Part shown: positions 49,011 to 61,729 of the stretch, piece by piece
How the letters are laid out: every line of letters starts with the position of its first letter
Numbering within the stretch: the stretch's first letter is position 1
Origin: Perca fluviatilis
Taxonomy: Eukaryota > Chordata > Actinopteri > Perciformes > Percidae
DNA length: 64,000 nucleotides
Reading direction: 5' to 3'
NCBI RefSeq assembly: GCF_010015445.1
Contig: NC_053127.1
Coordinates: 25,460,745 to 25,524,744, forward strand
Program-made: the position numbers and the translations under genes
The notes under the pieces: model-generated
Seen by the model: only the letters and a program-made list of their open reading frames with translations
Database searches by the model: none
What the model was told of the DNA's origin: nothing

Positions 49011-51119
49011 CCGGTTTTTTTTTCATGTGGCTCCTTGAATTAAATGTTGGCATTTTAAGAGCTGAATAGTCGTATAATTGACAAATTCAATGATGGCTTA
49101 AAATAAAGATTCTTGGTATGGATACATTTAGAAAATGGCCAAAATGTGGCTTATCTTTTAGCCTAGGACTGACTAAAGCTGTTACGCATCAAGCTTTGTT
49201 TACACTCAGGCCTTTTTTTCACCGCCAGTGGGTCTGTTTATGAGGATCTGTCCATGGTGCTGAAGCTGAAACTCAAGGTCTGGCAGAAAAAGCTGGTCAG
49301 GAACATGTTAGGGCTTGTGTGCAGGGACCACTCTAATAAAAGTCACTTTGAGGTGACATCTGTCTACCAGGCGAGTTCAGAGAAACTCAATTCCGGCTTA
49401 TGACCAAAAGATTAATTTCATTGTCAAGCAAAGAACACCTGTCTTCCAGGCGTTTTATCATTTGAAAATTAAGTTTGACAAAGTCAGTCTGAGCCCTGTA
49501 GATTCAAAATCAGTAATATTTATAAAAGACTTAGATAAAATGATGCACAGTCTGTGTCATATAAATTGTATTGTGCACAGACTGCAAACTGTAACCATCA
49601 TCCTCTCTAATAGATCACAGATTACCTACAGTATTGCCACAGGCATAGTCAGTCAGACACCATCAATTGGAATTAATCGTGCTTCCTTCTCACAGATGTT
49701 TGAATTTTAACTACTAAATCGAAAAAGCTGATTTTCACCAAGTCACCCGTTTATTACATATACTGTATCTGCAGATCGATTACAAGCTGCAATAGCCGTG
49801 CAATTACTCCTTTTTTTTGTAGCTTGTAATGTTTTTGTTGAGACTGTGTCAGAGATGTGCTGATTTTATGTATTTGGGTGGTCAAATGATTAGAAACACC
49901 TTTCAGCAGCAGTTCAATACAAATTGCAGCTCCAAAATGACCTTAGAATGGAATCAACACTTGCCTGAAATGATGTCCACAAAATCTGATCATTATACGC
50001 TTCACAAAGATGCTGTAGGATTAATTGTGGAGCCATTGTATTGCTTTTGCTTTAGATTGCACAGATGTGCTGTATCAAATAAACTGGCAACACAGCAACT
50101 CCAGTGTCCTGGAACCACCCAAATCCACACATACACTTTTACTCCACTGACACAGATTTATGTTATATGGGCTAAAGGGGACAAAGTAGTACAAAACATG
50201 CCATGGATAACACTTCCTATCAAGAAGCTTAGATTTGTCTCTTAGACTTAGCTGCAGCTTGTAGGCTACATATACTGTATACAGTAGCTCCATAAATTGC
50301 AGACACAAACAGTCAAGGGTGAATCTCCAGAATATAGAGCATGAGTAAGCATCTTCTCTATGGCACATTAGCCATTTAAGATATAGGACATACAGTACAG
50401 CTAGCTCCATCATCTGCCTGAGCAACCGTTTGCATTCTAGGCCACAAGAACTATGACCCAAGATAAGAACATAACAGCAAACTGTGAGCACATTCTGACA
50501 AACTGATAGGTTTGCAACACTTTTGAAAGAATATACAAGTGCAAGACAACAAGCAGTTAAATTGATTAAAACAAAATTAATTAAGGAAGTTTTCACTTTG
50601 AGAATGCAAAAAGTTTAGTGTGGATTTTTTTTATGCAGCACCCATTTCGAACCACAATACTTGCCATAATACAGGCCATTTTAAACCTGCCAAAGAGTGT
50701 GCTCCAGAAACAAATGTGTTCAATTAGGGCAGCCCTTATGAATAAATGAGCAACTTTCGTCTACCGAAGCCTTTAAACACTTGGCCTGGCACAATATCAT
50801 GATCTTACATTAAACTGAATGAACGTACCATGATATGGCGCATTGACATGGTGCATTGGCAGGGTGCATTTATGATTTTAAAAACGAATTTAAGAGAAAC
50901 TACAAATTCACTATACACCATGTGGGATACCATACTCGGTATCTTTTTTGATGCACTTGAACTGACAAGACCATTGGAGACTACGCTTCAGGTCACAGCC
51001 CCGTGTGTCTCTCTAAAGCGAAATGTGAGGGAAGACATCATTCCAAACATAACAGTTCTTAATAGATGTATTCATAAACTTACCATCGATTTGGGTGTAC
51101 AGAAGTCCACAGAGAAATA

Positions 51120-51625
51120 AATACTGTAGAGGACCCATTCTGGCATATTGGCCCCGTCAGCTATCGGCGCATGAAATCCTCCTCAAGCGAAATAAAGAAT
51201 CAACTAATCAATCGATCCTGTTTCCACTTGTGCGACTTTGTGACAATGCACTGCTTCAAGTTAATGAACTAAAAGAACCAAATCAGTGATTGTAGCAGCT
51301 GAAAGAAAGAATTCACATGTCCGATCTTCCTCTCCAAGAGCGCACCAGTGAGCAGTGGTCTGTCGACTCGCCGACACGTTGGAAATTTCTGCAGTCACCA
51401 ATTGCAAACATCACCGACGCCCAGAGACACTCCAGTTACTGACGGTTCCCTTGTCCGAACGCATTCTTCTGACACTTTACCGGGTCCGACCGCAAGGAAA
51501 CGCATCCATCCTCACACGGGACAAGTTGGGAGATGAAAGGTGGAGACGGGATTCAGTCAGAGGTGAGTAGCTGCACGGTGCAGCACAGCGCAGCCCCTCC
51601 TCTCCACTCCGTTGCCCTGGGAGAA
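51120..51625. promoter_or_regulatory. CpG-enriched stretch, candidate promoter or first exon
   Basis: In otherwise AT-rich DNA this block is visibly richer in CG dinucleotides (for example GACTCGCCGACACG, CCGGGTCCGACCGC). It ends in a strong plus-strand splice donor, CAGAG|GTGAGTAG, with the exon side ending at 51562. Short open frames on the plus strand (51348-51570) have no recognised domain. It could be a divergent non-coding transcript start, a Robo alternative promoter or a decayed repeat. There is no TATA evidence. Confidence 0.3.
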
Positions 51626-52346
51626 ACTAATCGGCGAATATAACATACACAATAGATCGCAACACTAAAACTCAGCAGCACTTTGCATTCTGGGCAATTC
51701 GATGCTGATAATGGTGCTCGTTAGTGTGTCTTTTCCTTTTTTACTGGAAGGCAATTTAACACAAAAAGCTGATCAATTCAGTTTTTGCAGCATGATCAAT
51801 GTGTATTTAAATGAAAACATACTGCTTTGGCCATTTTGTTGGTCACGTTCTTTTTTCAGTTTGTTCTTAGACAGCTTTTTTTTTAACATAATTTGTAGAC
51901 TTTGTGGACTTTTTAAATCATTATTTAATTGTATTTAATTGCATGCCTGTCAAAAAAACCCTCATTTAAGCATTAGTGTTTCTTTGATTTGTGTTTTTCT
52001 CATCTGTTCCTTATATTTTATTAACATACAACATCATGACACTGTTCTGTGCACGCACAAAGGACAGTCTGCTAGATTTACCTTTACACAATTTACACAA
52101 TCAGGACAATCCAACTGAAAGAAAAGAAGCTAATGGTATGCAACATTGCAACTGTAAATTGATACTACAGTTTTGTCTCTGGAGCCATTTTGTTTGTCCA
52201 ACAAACAAACACCCCTTCTCTGTTTTTGCAGATCTGATCTCATATGGGCTTTCTGTATTATTATTTCCGTCCTTTTTTTTCTCCTAACCCTTGTGTACAC
52301 CATGCACCCTGCCAAAATAGTGCAATGTGTCAAGTTAAGCAATGTG

Positions 52347-52373
52347 CCCACCCCCCCCCCCAAAAAAAAAAAA
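52347..52373. repeat. Poly-C/poly-A tract
   Basis: A run of Cs followed by 12 As. Low complexity. Confidence 0.9.
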
Positions 52374-54548
52374 GGTGTACAGCTGTAAAGAAATGGCCCT
52401 TCATTCCCACCCACAGCCTGAGGTGCTTTTACAGCCTTGTCGTCAATACTGCTCAATATTGCCAATAGCATTATAAATGCAGTGCCTCACCGTGAGACGA
52501 GAATGAGATGGGCTGTATCAGGTGTTATTGATCCAGAGGGTGAAATTAAACCATTTTTGGCATTGTGTTCACAGCAGTTGTTTGTGTAGTAATTGTGGAT
52601 GATTGTTAAATCAAGCCTGTATAAACGGGTTGTAAAGTGAACCCAATCATTTAAATTGTATAGATCTCATCCATCAAGAGAATGATGTTTCCAATAGAAT
52701 CTTCCTGTCAGATTGTTCTTTTGGCAGCTCAGCCCAGGTCATAGTGTTGTGAAGGCCTCTTTCCTCTCAATAGGTTTTTATTTACGCTTTAATAATGAAA
52801 GCCTGGCTTTAACAAAACAGAAGTAAAGGAATATTTGGCATTTATGAAAAAAAGAAAAATTAAAACAAAGTACTGCATTTCCGTTTCAGAAAAACCACAA
52901 TGCAGTAGAGGATATAGGTAACTTGACACTGACTGTTTTTCAGATTTTATGCAGAGGGTGACCTTAACCAATTGCACATCCTGTCTTTCAGAAGTGCAAA
53001 GAGATAATAAATAGGCTTTTGAAGAAATTAATAACCTCAAAAAATCCATCAAGGTGAACTTTAATGATCTGCGAAGGAAACTTCAAGAACACGTAAGTGC
53101 TAATTGTACCAAATGACTTAATACACAGTGATGCTGCTATTCATCATAAGCACTTACTGTTGGAAAATAAATGTTGGTATCAATATCATATCGCTTCCCA
53201 CAGACAATCGGTAGAGTAAGTAATGGACATAGTGGAAGACAGCAAAGGAGCTAAAGCCCAAATGGTTATGGCAGTGTCTGAACGCAAAGGAGATGTTAAA
53301 ATATTCAGTCATGCTGAAAAAAGTGATGATTAATGAGCTTATCCAGTGTCACAAATAAGAGTTATGAAACTCAGATGTTGGAAGTTATTGCTTGTATTGT
53401 ATGCAACACAGACTGCACCTACTATAAATAATACAAAGGAGAGATTTTAGAATAAAGCATTAACATGTCATTGAATTTGGTTACATCTGTTAGGCTAGTT
53501 CATTTTTAGCTTGGTGACAACCTAGAGCTGATTATATAGCACAGCAGTGTTTAATACAAAGGGTTGCCATTCAATACATTAAATATATATTATATATTGA
53601 ACCAACAATTGAAGAAAACAATGCATTCTATTCAATCTGCACAACAGTGGGCTACTGTGTTGCTGTGTTGAGCTGAGATCTTCAGTTTTTGTCACCATAC
53701 AGTATCACATGTAATTCTATATCAGTGATTTTGTTTTTATGTCATCCTGCGGAAAAAGCCCTGAATATTTCATATAAAGTAAAATCTTGTAATCTTGCGA
53801 TTAAAAAAAACAGATATTAAAGTGTACTCAATTCTGTTGCTTTCAGTATTCTGTTAAAATACAACAAATTGCTTGTTGAATTTAAAACAAATGAAAGGAA
53901 ATCATTTCCAATATTATTTTATTGAACGAATTGAACATTGATTTGAATATAAAAGTCACCAAAAAAAAAAGAACATAGTTTTCTATTGATATTCTCTTTC
54001 AACTTACACCAAACATCTCGGACTGTCTTCGTGATATGTCGCAGCCTTTTGCGCTGTGTTTAATGCGCAAGTTGATATCGCGATGACAATTAAAAAAAGT
54101 GTCCTTGCCACACTTACATTGTATGAAACCAGACACCACTATGTCTGATTATTATAGTATTTTTTTATGTATTTGAATTTTGAATACATACCATACATTA
54201 TAAAACTTGATTTACTTTTACTTATACTCACACACACATTATCACACCCTACCGAAAATAGGTATGATATACAGTATCTGGAAAAAGCACGTTTATCTGA
54301 AAATGGCATGTAGCATAAGTAATTGCGTTATGGCATTTTATGTCTAGCATAAGGTCAAAAAAAGGGAATGTACATTTATTGAGTGAGGTGATGTGATGTT
54401 TATCTTTTAAGTTGAATGAGATAAGAGAGGCAGAGAAAGACTCCATCTCTCATCACACACTGAGACAGACATGTTTCCAGGCAACGTGGGACTCTGCTGC
54501 CTTTCTCACACAAACCAAAATCAAAAGGGCTACTGGCTCTCATCAATC

Positions 54549-54550
<2 letters not shown>

Positions 54551-54597
<47 letters not shown>
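54551..54597. repeat. (TC)n microsatellite, about 47 bp
   Basis: Uninterrupted CT run. It gives a poly-Ser-Leu artefact in the plus-strand frame. Confidence 0.96.
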
Positions 54598-54599
<2 letters not shown>

Positions 54600-55144
54600 T
54601 TCTCTGTTGATCACACATAGGAGAGAGTGTCAAGGTCACAAGTTTTGCCCGCACCATTACCTACTCATAAGCGTGTTTGTCCAAGCCAGGAGTGTTGGAG
54701 GTAACAGATGGTGTGTGTGTGACAGTGTGTTCAACACCAGGCATGCTCTGCCTTAGTGAGAGTAGACAGAGTAGACATGTGTCCTGACCACAAAGCCCAA
54801 ACCTGTATACAAGTGCCAAAGCTCTGTCTAACAGCTTAGGGTGTTCGGTCCACTGGATGCCTGAAACAGCAGCCTTGAAATGTACACCAATGATCTGACA
54901 ATTTTCACATTATGTAATAGAGAAATGTAAAAAGTCACAGTGAACTGTACGTTTTGTCATAGCCACACTGTATCACACAACATTTTAAATTACAGCATCA
55001 AAATATGTGAACACTGATGTTGTGGATGGGTTTATTTCCAAAAATAATAATTGAATGTTTGCTAAGTTTTGCTGGAACATTTACTCAACCAGTTTGGGTT
55101 TTCAGCTACAAGCTGATAGCTCTGTATTTAGTTAAAGTACAATG

Positions 55145-55565
55145 TAAAAACAGTGTAATAAACCGCATGACAACAACAATGTCGGCACATCCACATGAAG
55201 CAAGCCTTCAGTGATCGCGCAAGACCCGCACCCCTTCTCCACGCAGTTGCTAGTAGTGTTTATCCCGTCAAATCAAGGAGGACACGGAGGATTTAAAAAA
55301 GCATTACTCTTCAGAAGATGTAATTATCTTGTAATTTTCACATCCACTTCATCTCCAAAGCTGAATGCTGCTTTCACAGTGGTGACATAAAACGCATCAC
55401 GAGCTTCATGAGCTTCTGCGTGCGAATGTCGCCGGACGACACCATTTTCTAAACATAGAGTCTTATAGCGATAGTCTTAATTAGCTTTGTATCAACTCAT
55501 TTGGCAATGGCTTGAATGTAAAAGACGTTTTTTTGTATAAAATAGTCACGGACTATAGCTTTAAT
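55145..55565 (+). repeat. Probable dispersed teleost repeat
   Basis: It carries ACAACAATGTCGGCACATCC, GCACCCCTTCTCCACGCAGT, AAGGAGGACACGGAGGATT and, at the end, AAATAGTCACGGACTATAGC. I recognise this order from high-copy fish sequence. It is more CpG-rich than its surroundings, no ends were resolved, and family B follows directly. Confidence 0.45.
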
Positions 55566-55569
55566 GTAA

Positions 55570-55800
55570 ATTAAAATGGGTTTAGGCAACAAAACTACTT
55601 GGTTTGTGTTTCGAAAATGATCATTTGGGTTACAATAAGTATGTTTGTTAAATAATTTAAGTTAGGTAATGTTTCTAAGTTAATTTAAGTTAAGCATGTT
55701 AAGAATCTTACGTAGGTTAAGTATGTTATGTAAGCAAGTCATCACAAACAGCGGTTTCCTGAGTGAGGGTCCTGTGTTAGTTTGTGCAGACTTTGATTAG
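55570..55800 (+). repeat. Dispersed teleost repeat family B, copy 2
   Basis: It has GGGTTTAGGCAACAAAACTA, ATCATTTGGGTTACAATAAG, TATGTTTGTTAAATAA and then an array of 'taagtta' words (AAGTTAATTTAAGTTAAGC). This matches 15560-15840 in order and orientation. Confidence 0.6.
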
Positions 55801-56819
55801 AATATTATATAAAGATATAGAATATTTGTGATTGGCTACGTCAAAGACAAATGTGATCTGGCACAAAATATGTTTACCTCAAAACGTAACTATGAATGAA
55901 GTTTCGTTGTATAGGAATGTGATTTTAAGGAGTCATTCAGCATAAGACAATAAAGCAATAAAGCCATATATCTTTGAACTACACTGCCCTTTCCCCTTTC
56001 TGTGAAGAAAAAAGGATATTTTTTAATACTTTTTTAATATAACTGCTTCCCTACTTTTATTGTGCGCCAATATCTTATTCCATCAAAGAAAGACATAAAA
56101 TACAAGACAGAGGAAAAACGATATTGTTATATTGTTCAATTGTGACTGTAGATCCATAGAGCAATACTTCTCACATAAACATTAAAACCAGTTAATCAAA
56201 GGATTTATAGTATTACCAATCATACTGAGGCTACTGGTTTCAGCTCATCTTTTTGGATTGCATATCACTGAGTCACTCTGGCTCTCAAATAGCTCCATAA
56301 AGTTGTACTGTATTGAACTCTAAATTGCTCCATATGAGATCAATTATGCTGTAATGTATTGTATAATCCAGCAGTTGCAGTAGGCAGTGTGCTTTCTTAC
56401 GAATGCAACATGAGGTAGTCAGAGGCTAAGGAGCATATCCCTAAAGGGGATGTCCTGCTTCAACAGTCCCAACACAACACTCCACAGTAGACTTCTGAAC
56501 CAAGTCCTGACAATTGATGGTCACATCTCACATCACTGTGACATTTTTAAGCCTACTCTAAGAGTAGAAACAACACAAGTTGGCTCCAATGGCTTGTCAC
56601 CTGCTGCAAGAGAATATGCTGAATCAGCTGATGGCTGCCAGCAAACACAAACTTTTCTGGCCTTGGTCAGTTAATAACTAACAGGATGCATTTTAATCAT
56701 CATGTACCAATGGCCTGGTCCATAGAGGTAAAAATGTTAATGACTTTGACACTGTTTATGTTTAAAGTCAGAGGTTTTCCCAAGCAGGAAACCTTTGCAT
56801 TTCTTTAAGACCTGCTTAA

Positions 56820-57045
56820 AGAGATATTTTTGCTAAATTAAATCCAGCTGTGTCATGGCAGTGTGGGCAGTGTGCCAGAGCACGTAGCTCCCCGTGGAGC
56901 AGAGCAGCGGAGGTCTGCTGAGATTCGGTGGATGACGTAAACGTACTGCTCTGCTCCTCTGTACACTGTTCATCTAAACACACTGTCCACACAAAGATGA
57001 CACAGAGTTGGATTAAAATCGGTAAAGTATCCCTATAAAAAGAGT
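56820..57045. repeat. Probable dispersed teleost repeat
   Basis: It contains GAGCACGTAGCTCCCCGTGG, GGATGACGTAAACGTACTGC and ATGACACAGAGTTGGATTAA followed by AAAGTATCCCTA. The last words are the usual end of a common fish element. It includes an inverted pair, GAGCAGAGCAG and CTGCTCTGCTC, about 50 bases apart, which could form a stem. Confidence 0.45.
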
Positions 57046-57212
57046 TGGGAAGAGACCATCTACATCAGCACCATGCATTAACTAACATTGGCTTTTGATC
57101 ATACACACACCTGATTTAGATGTCTTGGTTAGCCTACGGAGTTGTTAAATTGCTAAATTCAAATTATTAGTTTGAGTTGTAAATATAGTATAATGTAACA
57201 CATTTTCCCATT

Positions 57213-57264
57213 AAATTACAGTAAAGAGCTGGCAGCTACATTTACCTGCTCTTTACTGTAATTT
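57213..57264. repeat. Perfect 17-bp inverted repeat (hairpin)
   Basis: The arms AAATTACAGTAAAGAGC (57213-57229) and GCTCTTTACTGTAATTT (57248-57264) are exact reverse complements, with an 18-base spacer. It lies at the left part of the ACTGTAA-rich region. Confidence 0.92.
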
Positions 57265-57269
57265 TACAG

Positions 57270-57455
57270 TCTATCTACTGTGATTTATAACGACAGTTTA
57301 TTACAGTAAAGACCTTTACGATGCTGTGCTGTATAAATAAGCTTTACAGTAAAATACTGGCATTCTACAGTGTACCTACTGTAAATTATAACAACAGTTT
57401 GTTGCTGTAAATTTTTTATGGTACTCTGCTATAGAAAGCTTTACGGTAAGATGAT
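57270..57455. repeat. Imperfect tandem repeat, about 100-bp period
   Basis: The blocks CAGTCTATCTACTG and CAGTGTACCTACTG start about 100 bases apart. Both are followed by TTATAACRACAGTTT and later by TACTCTGCTATA or TGCTGTGCTGTATA. Two diverged units are seen. Confidence 0.7.
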
Positions 57456-60289
57456 TTCATCTGTTTTTTGCCATTATACTGTTATTTTAATGTTCCTATC
57501 TCCATTATCAACTTACTGTAAAATGTATTTTAAAAGTACTATTGAATGTGATCTTCACAGTATAACACGGCTAAAAATTTTACATTTCAAAATGAAAACC
57601 CTCTGAAAATTGCTTAATATAAAAATGACTTCATCAAGTTATTCATTGGCTGGCTTTTATTCAAGCCAATGAAAAATCAAACACAACTCATACATAGAGA
57701 TGAGATAATGACATTTGGGGAAAATCCATAAAAACATTACACAGGCTTATATTGCCATACGAAAATGCATGTGTTAAAAAACTCATTCAGATAACACATT
57801 GCATTTAATGGAACAACAAATCAACAACTAACCTGCAACTGCACAATTTAACTGAACAGAACTTAACTGAAGAACATGAACATCTTGTGTGGCGATGGGT
57901 TGTCGGCTACATTAATCTCCACTCAAAGTCCAAGAAGTTTTTGATGAGGGTCGCCACATGGGGATTCACACTAGCTTATGGACCAGCCTCCCGTCCTCTT
58001 TGACACCACCTTCCCCTGGGTGGCCTTAATTCGTTCAACTCTCGGGGTTGATTCCAAGGAAGAGCCTAAAAATGTAATAACAGAGAAAGCATGTAATATA
58101 TTAGGTGTGGTGGGTTAGGGTCATTTGCACTTTATAGAGAACCAGATCATATTCACTAAATAAACACTCAAAGATGTTTTCTCATGAAAATGACCTGTGT
58201 CTTATAATCATGAGAAAAGTGCATAACTTGTAGAAATTATGTTATAATAATGAGCAACAGACGAGTTTGTTTATTTTAGTTATTTACTTCAAATTCATTT
58301 TGAACCATTAGGAGACATTGGTATTTTTGAAGCCATGGATTACTTTGCAATCCGTGTTAAGCAGACTTTGGTCTTACTACAAATATAAAAATACCAACAA
58401 CAATGCTATCCTTAAATTATTTCAGAACAGTATTTGAATCTAAAATACATCTAAAAATAATCTTCTGACATCAAATGATAATGCCTTATACACTAACCAA
58501 AGGTACCAATGCATCCCAATTAGTCACAACGTGGAAGAAATAAAAGCAAATTAAACGACTGTTACGACACTGGTAACACGGTTTAGCTAGCCTACGAGCT
58601 AATGATAACTTGCCTACAAAACATTAGGGTGCATGCTTGCAAAAAAAAAACAGAACACAATTACCTTGATAAAACCTTTTGGAGCAGGATGGCTGAGGAT
58701 GTGCGTGTAGTATGTGAGCCAAGTATGTGATGGGCGCCGTCAACCTCTGTGCTGGCCCGGCAGAGTTACTCACAATCAGGGCAACATTTCTCTAATTTCT
58801 CTCTTTCTCTTCTTCTTATTTTTTGTACTTCTTTGTATTAAATTTCTGGTGTAATATTATATTTTTTCCAATTACTCTCTTCATGAAGTGGTGGGGACTT
58901 GATGCCACATAATTTTAAAAGAGTTGTGAGCGGACTCAACCTGGCTACTGAAAAAGAAAAAAATACTGTACTATACCGTAATATTGTACAGCAGCTTCCT
59001 GTTAATATGTTGTTCCTCAAATACCTCAACATTTACAGTATTCCACTGTATTTAGGAATAACTGTCAATTACGGTTAGAAAAATCCCATATTTTTACCGT
59101 AATTTCTTACAGTGGAAGTACCGGGAAAACCATGAAGTACCAGTGTTTTCTGGATTGAGACTGTTCTTCTACCATACCACTCGGGACACTTTTAAAGTTA
59201 TGTGTAGAGGACTCTTGAAATCAAAGCTAGACATCACAAGATGTCTCTTCTCAAGAGATGTAGTCTTTCTTGGATACGAGTGTTGTTGTCAATGCATCAC
59301 TATCACTTTGTTCCCTTGCAGTGGACACATTGCTTCCACTGTATACCTTCACGCTCCACAAAACAACATCGAACTCCTGACACACCTTGCTAGAGTGGAG
59401 TGGAGAAGTGCCCTATCGTACCAACTCCATTTAAATGCTTTCAAGGTGAAAAAGGCCCTATTCAGCTTCTTGAAGTGGAAGCGCTTACTTTGGGGGACAT
59501 TAGTGAGGTATCTCTCTAGTGATAAAGACTTGTAGGAGAAAGAAAGGGCTTCTGTTTAATCAGGCGCAAGGACATTTACACCATTTGTTTTTCCTCTGGA
59601 TGAGCACAGGGAAAAAATAGAAAAACAAGGAAGAAAATGCTAAGAGCAATATGAGGGAGAAACCCAAGGAAGCATTGTGCTCTTAACATTTTCAAAATGG
59701 CAGATATTAGACTTCTCTCATGCGTGTAAACATTGCATTTCCATAGAAATGGCCTCTTTCTGTGCCTCAAACGGGAAGTCATGGGTGAAAGAGTTATGTA
59801 GCACTCACCTCTTAATCTTGTTAGTTGTTTCTAAAACAGCACTGGGTCTCTGGTTTAACAAAAAGGAAAACATGCAGTAAGACGGAGTCTAAAAGACAGC
59901 AGTATGGCAACAGTATGGTACTTTCAATCAATCCGATTGATCTGACAACAGGCCACAGGCCCAATGTCATGCTTAAATGACCTCCTTTTATTTCAACATA
60001 TTGTAATGTTCCATTTTAGAAATGTGTTTGAGTCCATACAGTATGAAGTCACATGTATATTATGAATACAAAACTAAAGTTGGACCTCAAGTTTATACAT
60101 ATTCATAATTCAAATCCAACATTTAAAATGCAAAATGTATCTACAGTATCTCTGCGAACATATGGCTTGCCACATTTTATCATTGCCTATGTTGCTGTAG
60201 TCTTGCTTCTGATTCTATTTCTTTCTGTTCTAAGCAGTTGATAAATGGTAATATGCAACTTTTTAATATAGTATTCTCTAGAATATATG

Positions 60290-60292
<3 letters not shown>

Positions 60293-60377
<85 letters not shown>
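60293..60377. repeat. (TA)n microsatellite, about 85 bp
   Basis: Uninterrupted TA run of about 40 units after a TATGTATG start. Highly unstable, and likely variable in length between individuals. Confidence 0.97.
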
Positions 60378-60380
<3 letters not shown>

Positions 60381-61729
60381 GGGTTTTATAGATACATAAC
60401 TTTATAAATGTGAACCAGGATATGTGTTCAGCAGAAGCTGATCCTACCTGTGTATGAACAACATGAATAGGTAAATCATTTTAATGTATCTAATGCTACG
60501 TATTTTGTCATCATCAAATTGAAATAACATTTTGTAATTGATATGTTTTAATCTTACGTAGCACACCAACCACATCCTCCAACTGAGGTTAAATCAAATA
60601 ATATATTATTTCATTGTTTAATGTTGATAGAGTAAAGTATCGTTTTACTGGATTTCAATGAAGAATTGAAAGATTTTCCACATTTAGACAAAACTAATTT
60701 ATCTTATGATCATTGAAGTGAGTGATGGCAATTATATTTGTAGATTCTTATTAGTACAATAAGCCATTTCAATGTTTGTGTTTTCCATCAAATCCTATCA
60801 ATGCAGTTCTGTAATTTATAAATTGTATTAATAAGTATAGCTCAGTGATTCCAATTCATAAGAAGAGAACAAAATCTAATTAAAGACATTTCTCATTTTA
60901 GAGTGGTGTGGGACTTCTTGCCATAATTGTTGCATATGTCTGTATAGGCACAGTCTTGAGAACATAATAACTCAACAACAATACATGCCAGAAACCTAAG
61001 ACGTACACCATAGGTTTCCCCTAGAAACCTGTCGTGCAATCCTCGATGGTGTAGATGATCTGATTAGATTTTAGAGGACTTTTGGTGCATACATTTGCAT
61101 ATCTGTGAGGAAAAATACATTCATTTTAGACTACCATCAGGCTCAGGCAGCACCTCCATTTCTGTGGACATGGTTCTCTCCTGGATGAATGGTGGGCTGC
61201 TCCATTAACGGGGTCCTATGATCCAAGCAGAAGAGTTCAGGTGTGTCAGGGAGTAGGAGTAAGAGGGACAGTGAGTTTGACTGCCGATTTTGCGCATCAC
61301 TTCCAACTCTATATTATCTGGTCACTCTTCCATGTGTCCCTGACCTGTGGTCATGAGGTTTCTAGGCAGTGACCGAAAGAATGAAATTGTGGATACAAGT
61401 GACTGTGGGTTTATGGCCTCACTTTGCGTGACAGGGTGAAGGATTTAGTGATCCAAAATAAACTAGTTGCTTTTTCCCATTGGCAGAAACTGCTAAAGTA
61501 GTTCAGGGTGCACTCAGGGCCAGCGCCATATCCAGCAGGGAATGTAGTGAAAACATTTCTTTCTGTAATAAAACGTTATTGATGAACTGATTGATTTACT
61601 TCTGAAAAAAAATTTATTTTAGCTTTGAGGATTCTAAAATTCATTTATAGGGTTTATTAATCGAAGTTCTGCTTAATTTTAATTAATTGTGTATTTTTAC
61701 ACTGAGCATTGTACGTTCATTGTCATTGG

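Larger units (their letters stand above)
57170..59115. mobile_element. Possible CACTA/EnSpm-like non-autonomous element
   Basis: The right edge reads ACCGTAATTTCTTACAGTG, so on the other strand the element starts CACTGTAAGAAATTACGG, which fits the CACTG-type termini of fish EnSpm elements. The left region (57213-57430) is full of the same TTTACAGTAAA and CTACTGTAA words, including a hairpin and a tandem repeat. A precise left terminus beginning CACTG was not found, so the left border and the unity of the element are uncertain. The interior has no transposase. Confidence 0.4.

Noticed and set aside
49200..49400. Possible degenerate C-terminal segment of a LINE protein (KVWQKKLVRNMLGLVCRDHS)
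   Set aside because: Weak resemblance to the tail of CR1/Jockey-like proteins only. No flanking reverse transcriptase motif and no tail, so not listed as a feature.
49829..50245. 138-codon plus-strand open frame
   Set aside because: Overlaps the minus-strand frame above and has no family resemblance. It possibly lies in an unrecognised old repeat.
50075..50596. 173-codon minus-strand open frame, rich in Cys and Leu
   Set aside because: No domain, no signal for splicing into Robo, and a nearly as long frame lies on the opposite strand. The composition follows local AT-rich sequence. Treated as chance.
51458..51500. Minus-strand ATG followed by a short frame and a GTAAAG donor in the CpG-rich block, considered as a Robo first exon
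   Set aside because: The peptide (MDAFPCGRT) is not a signal peptide and the exon would end in phase 2, whereas Ig1 needs a phase-1 partner.
53780..54110. Possible fragment of another hAT-like repeat (GTTGATATCGCGATGACAATT)
   Set aside because: Only one suggestive block and no termini or target duplication.
59143..59535. 130-codon plus-strand open frame beside the CACTA-like right end
   Set aside because: No recognisable domain, no start context and no splice partner. No second line of evidence.
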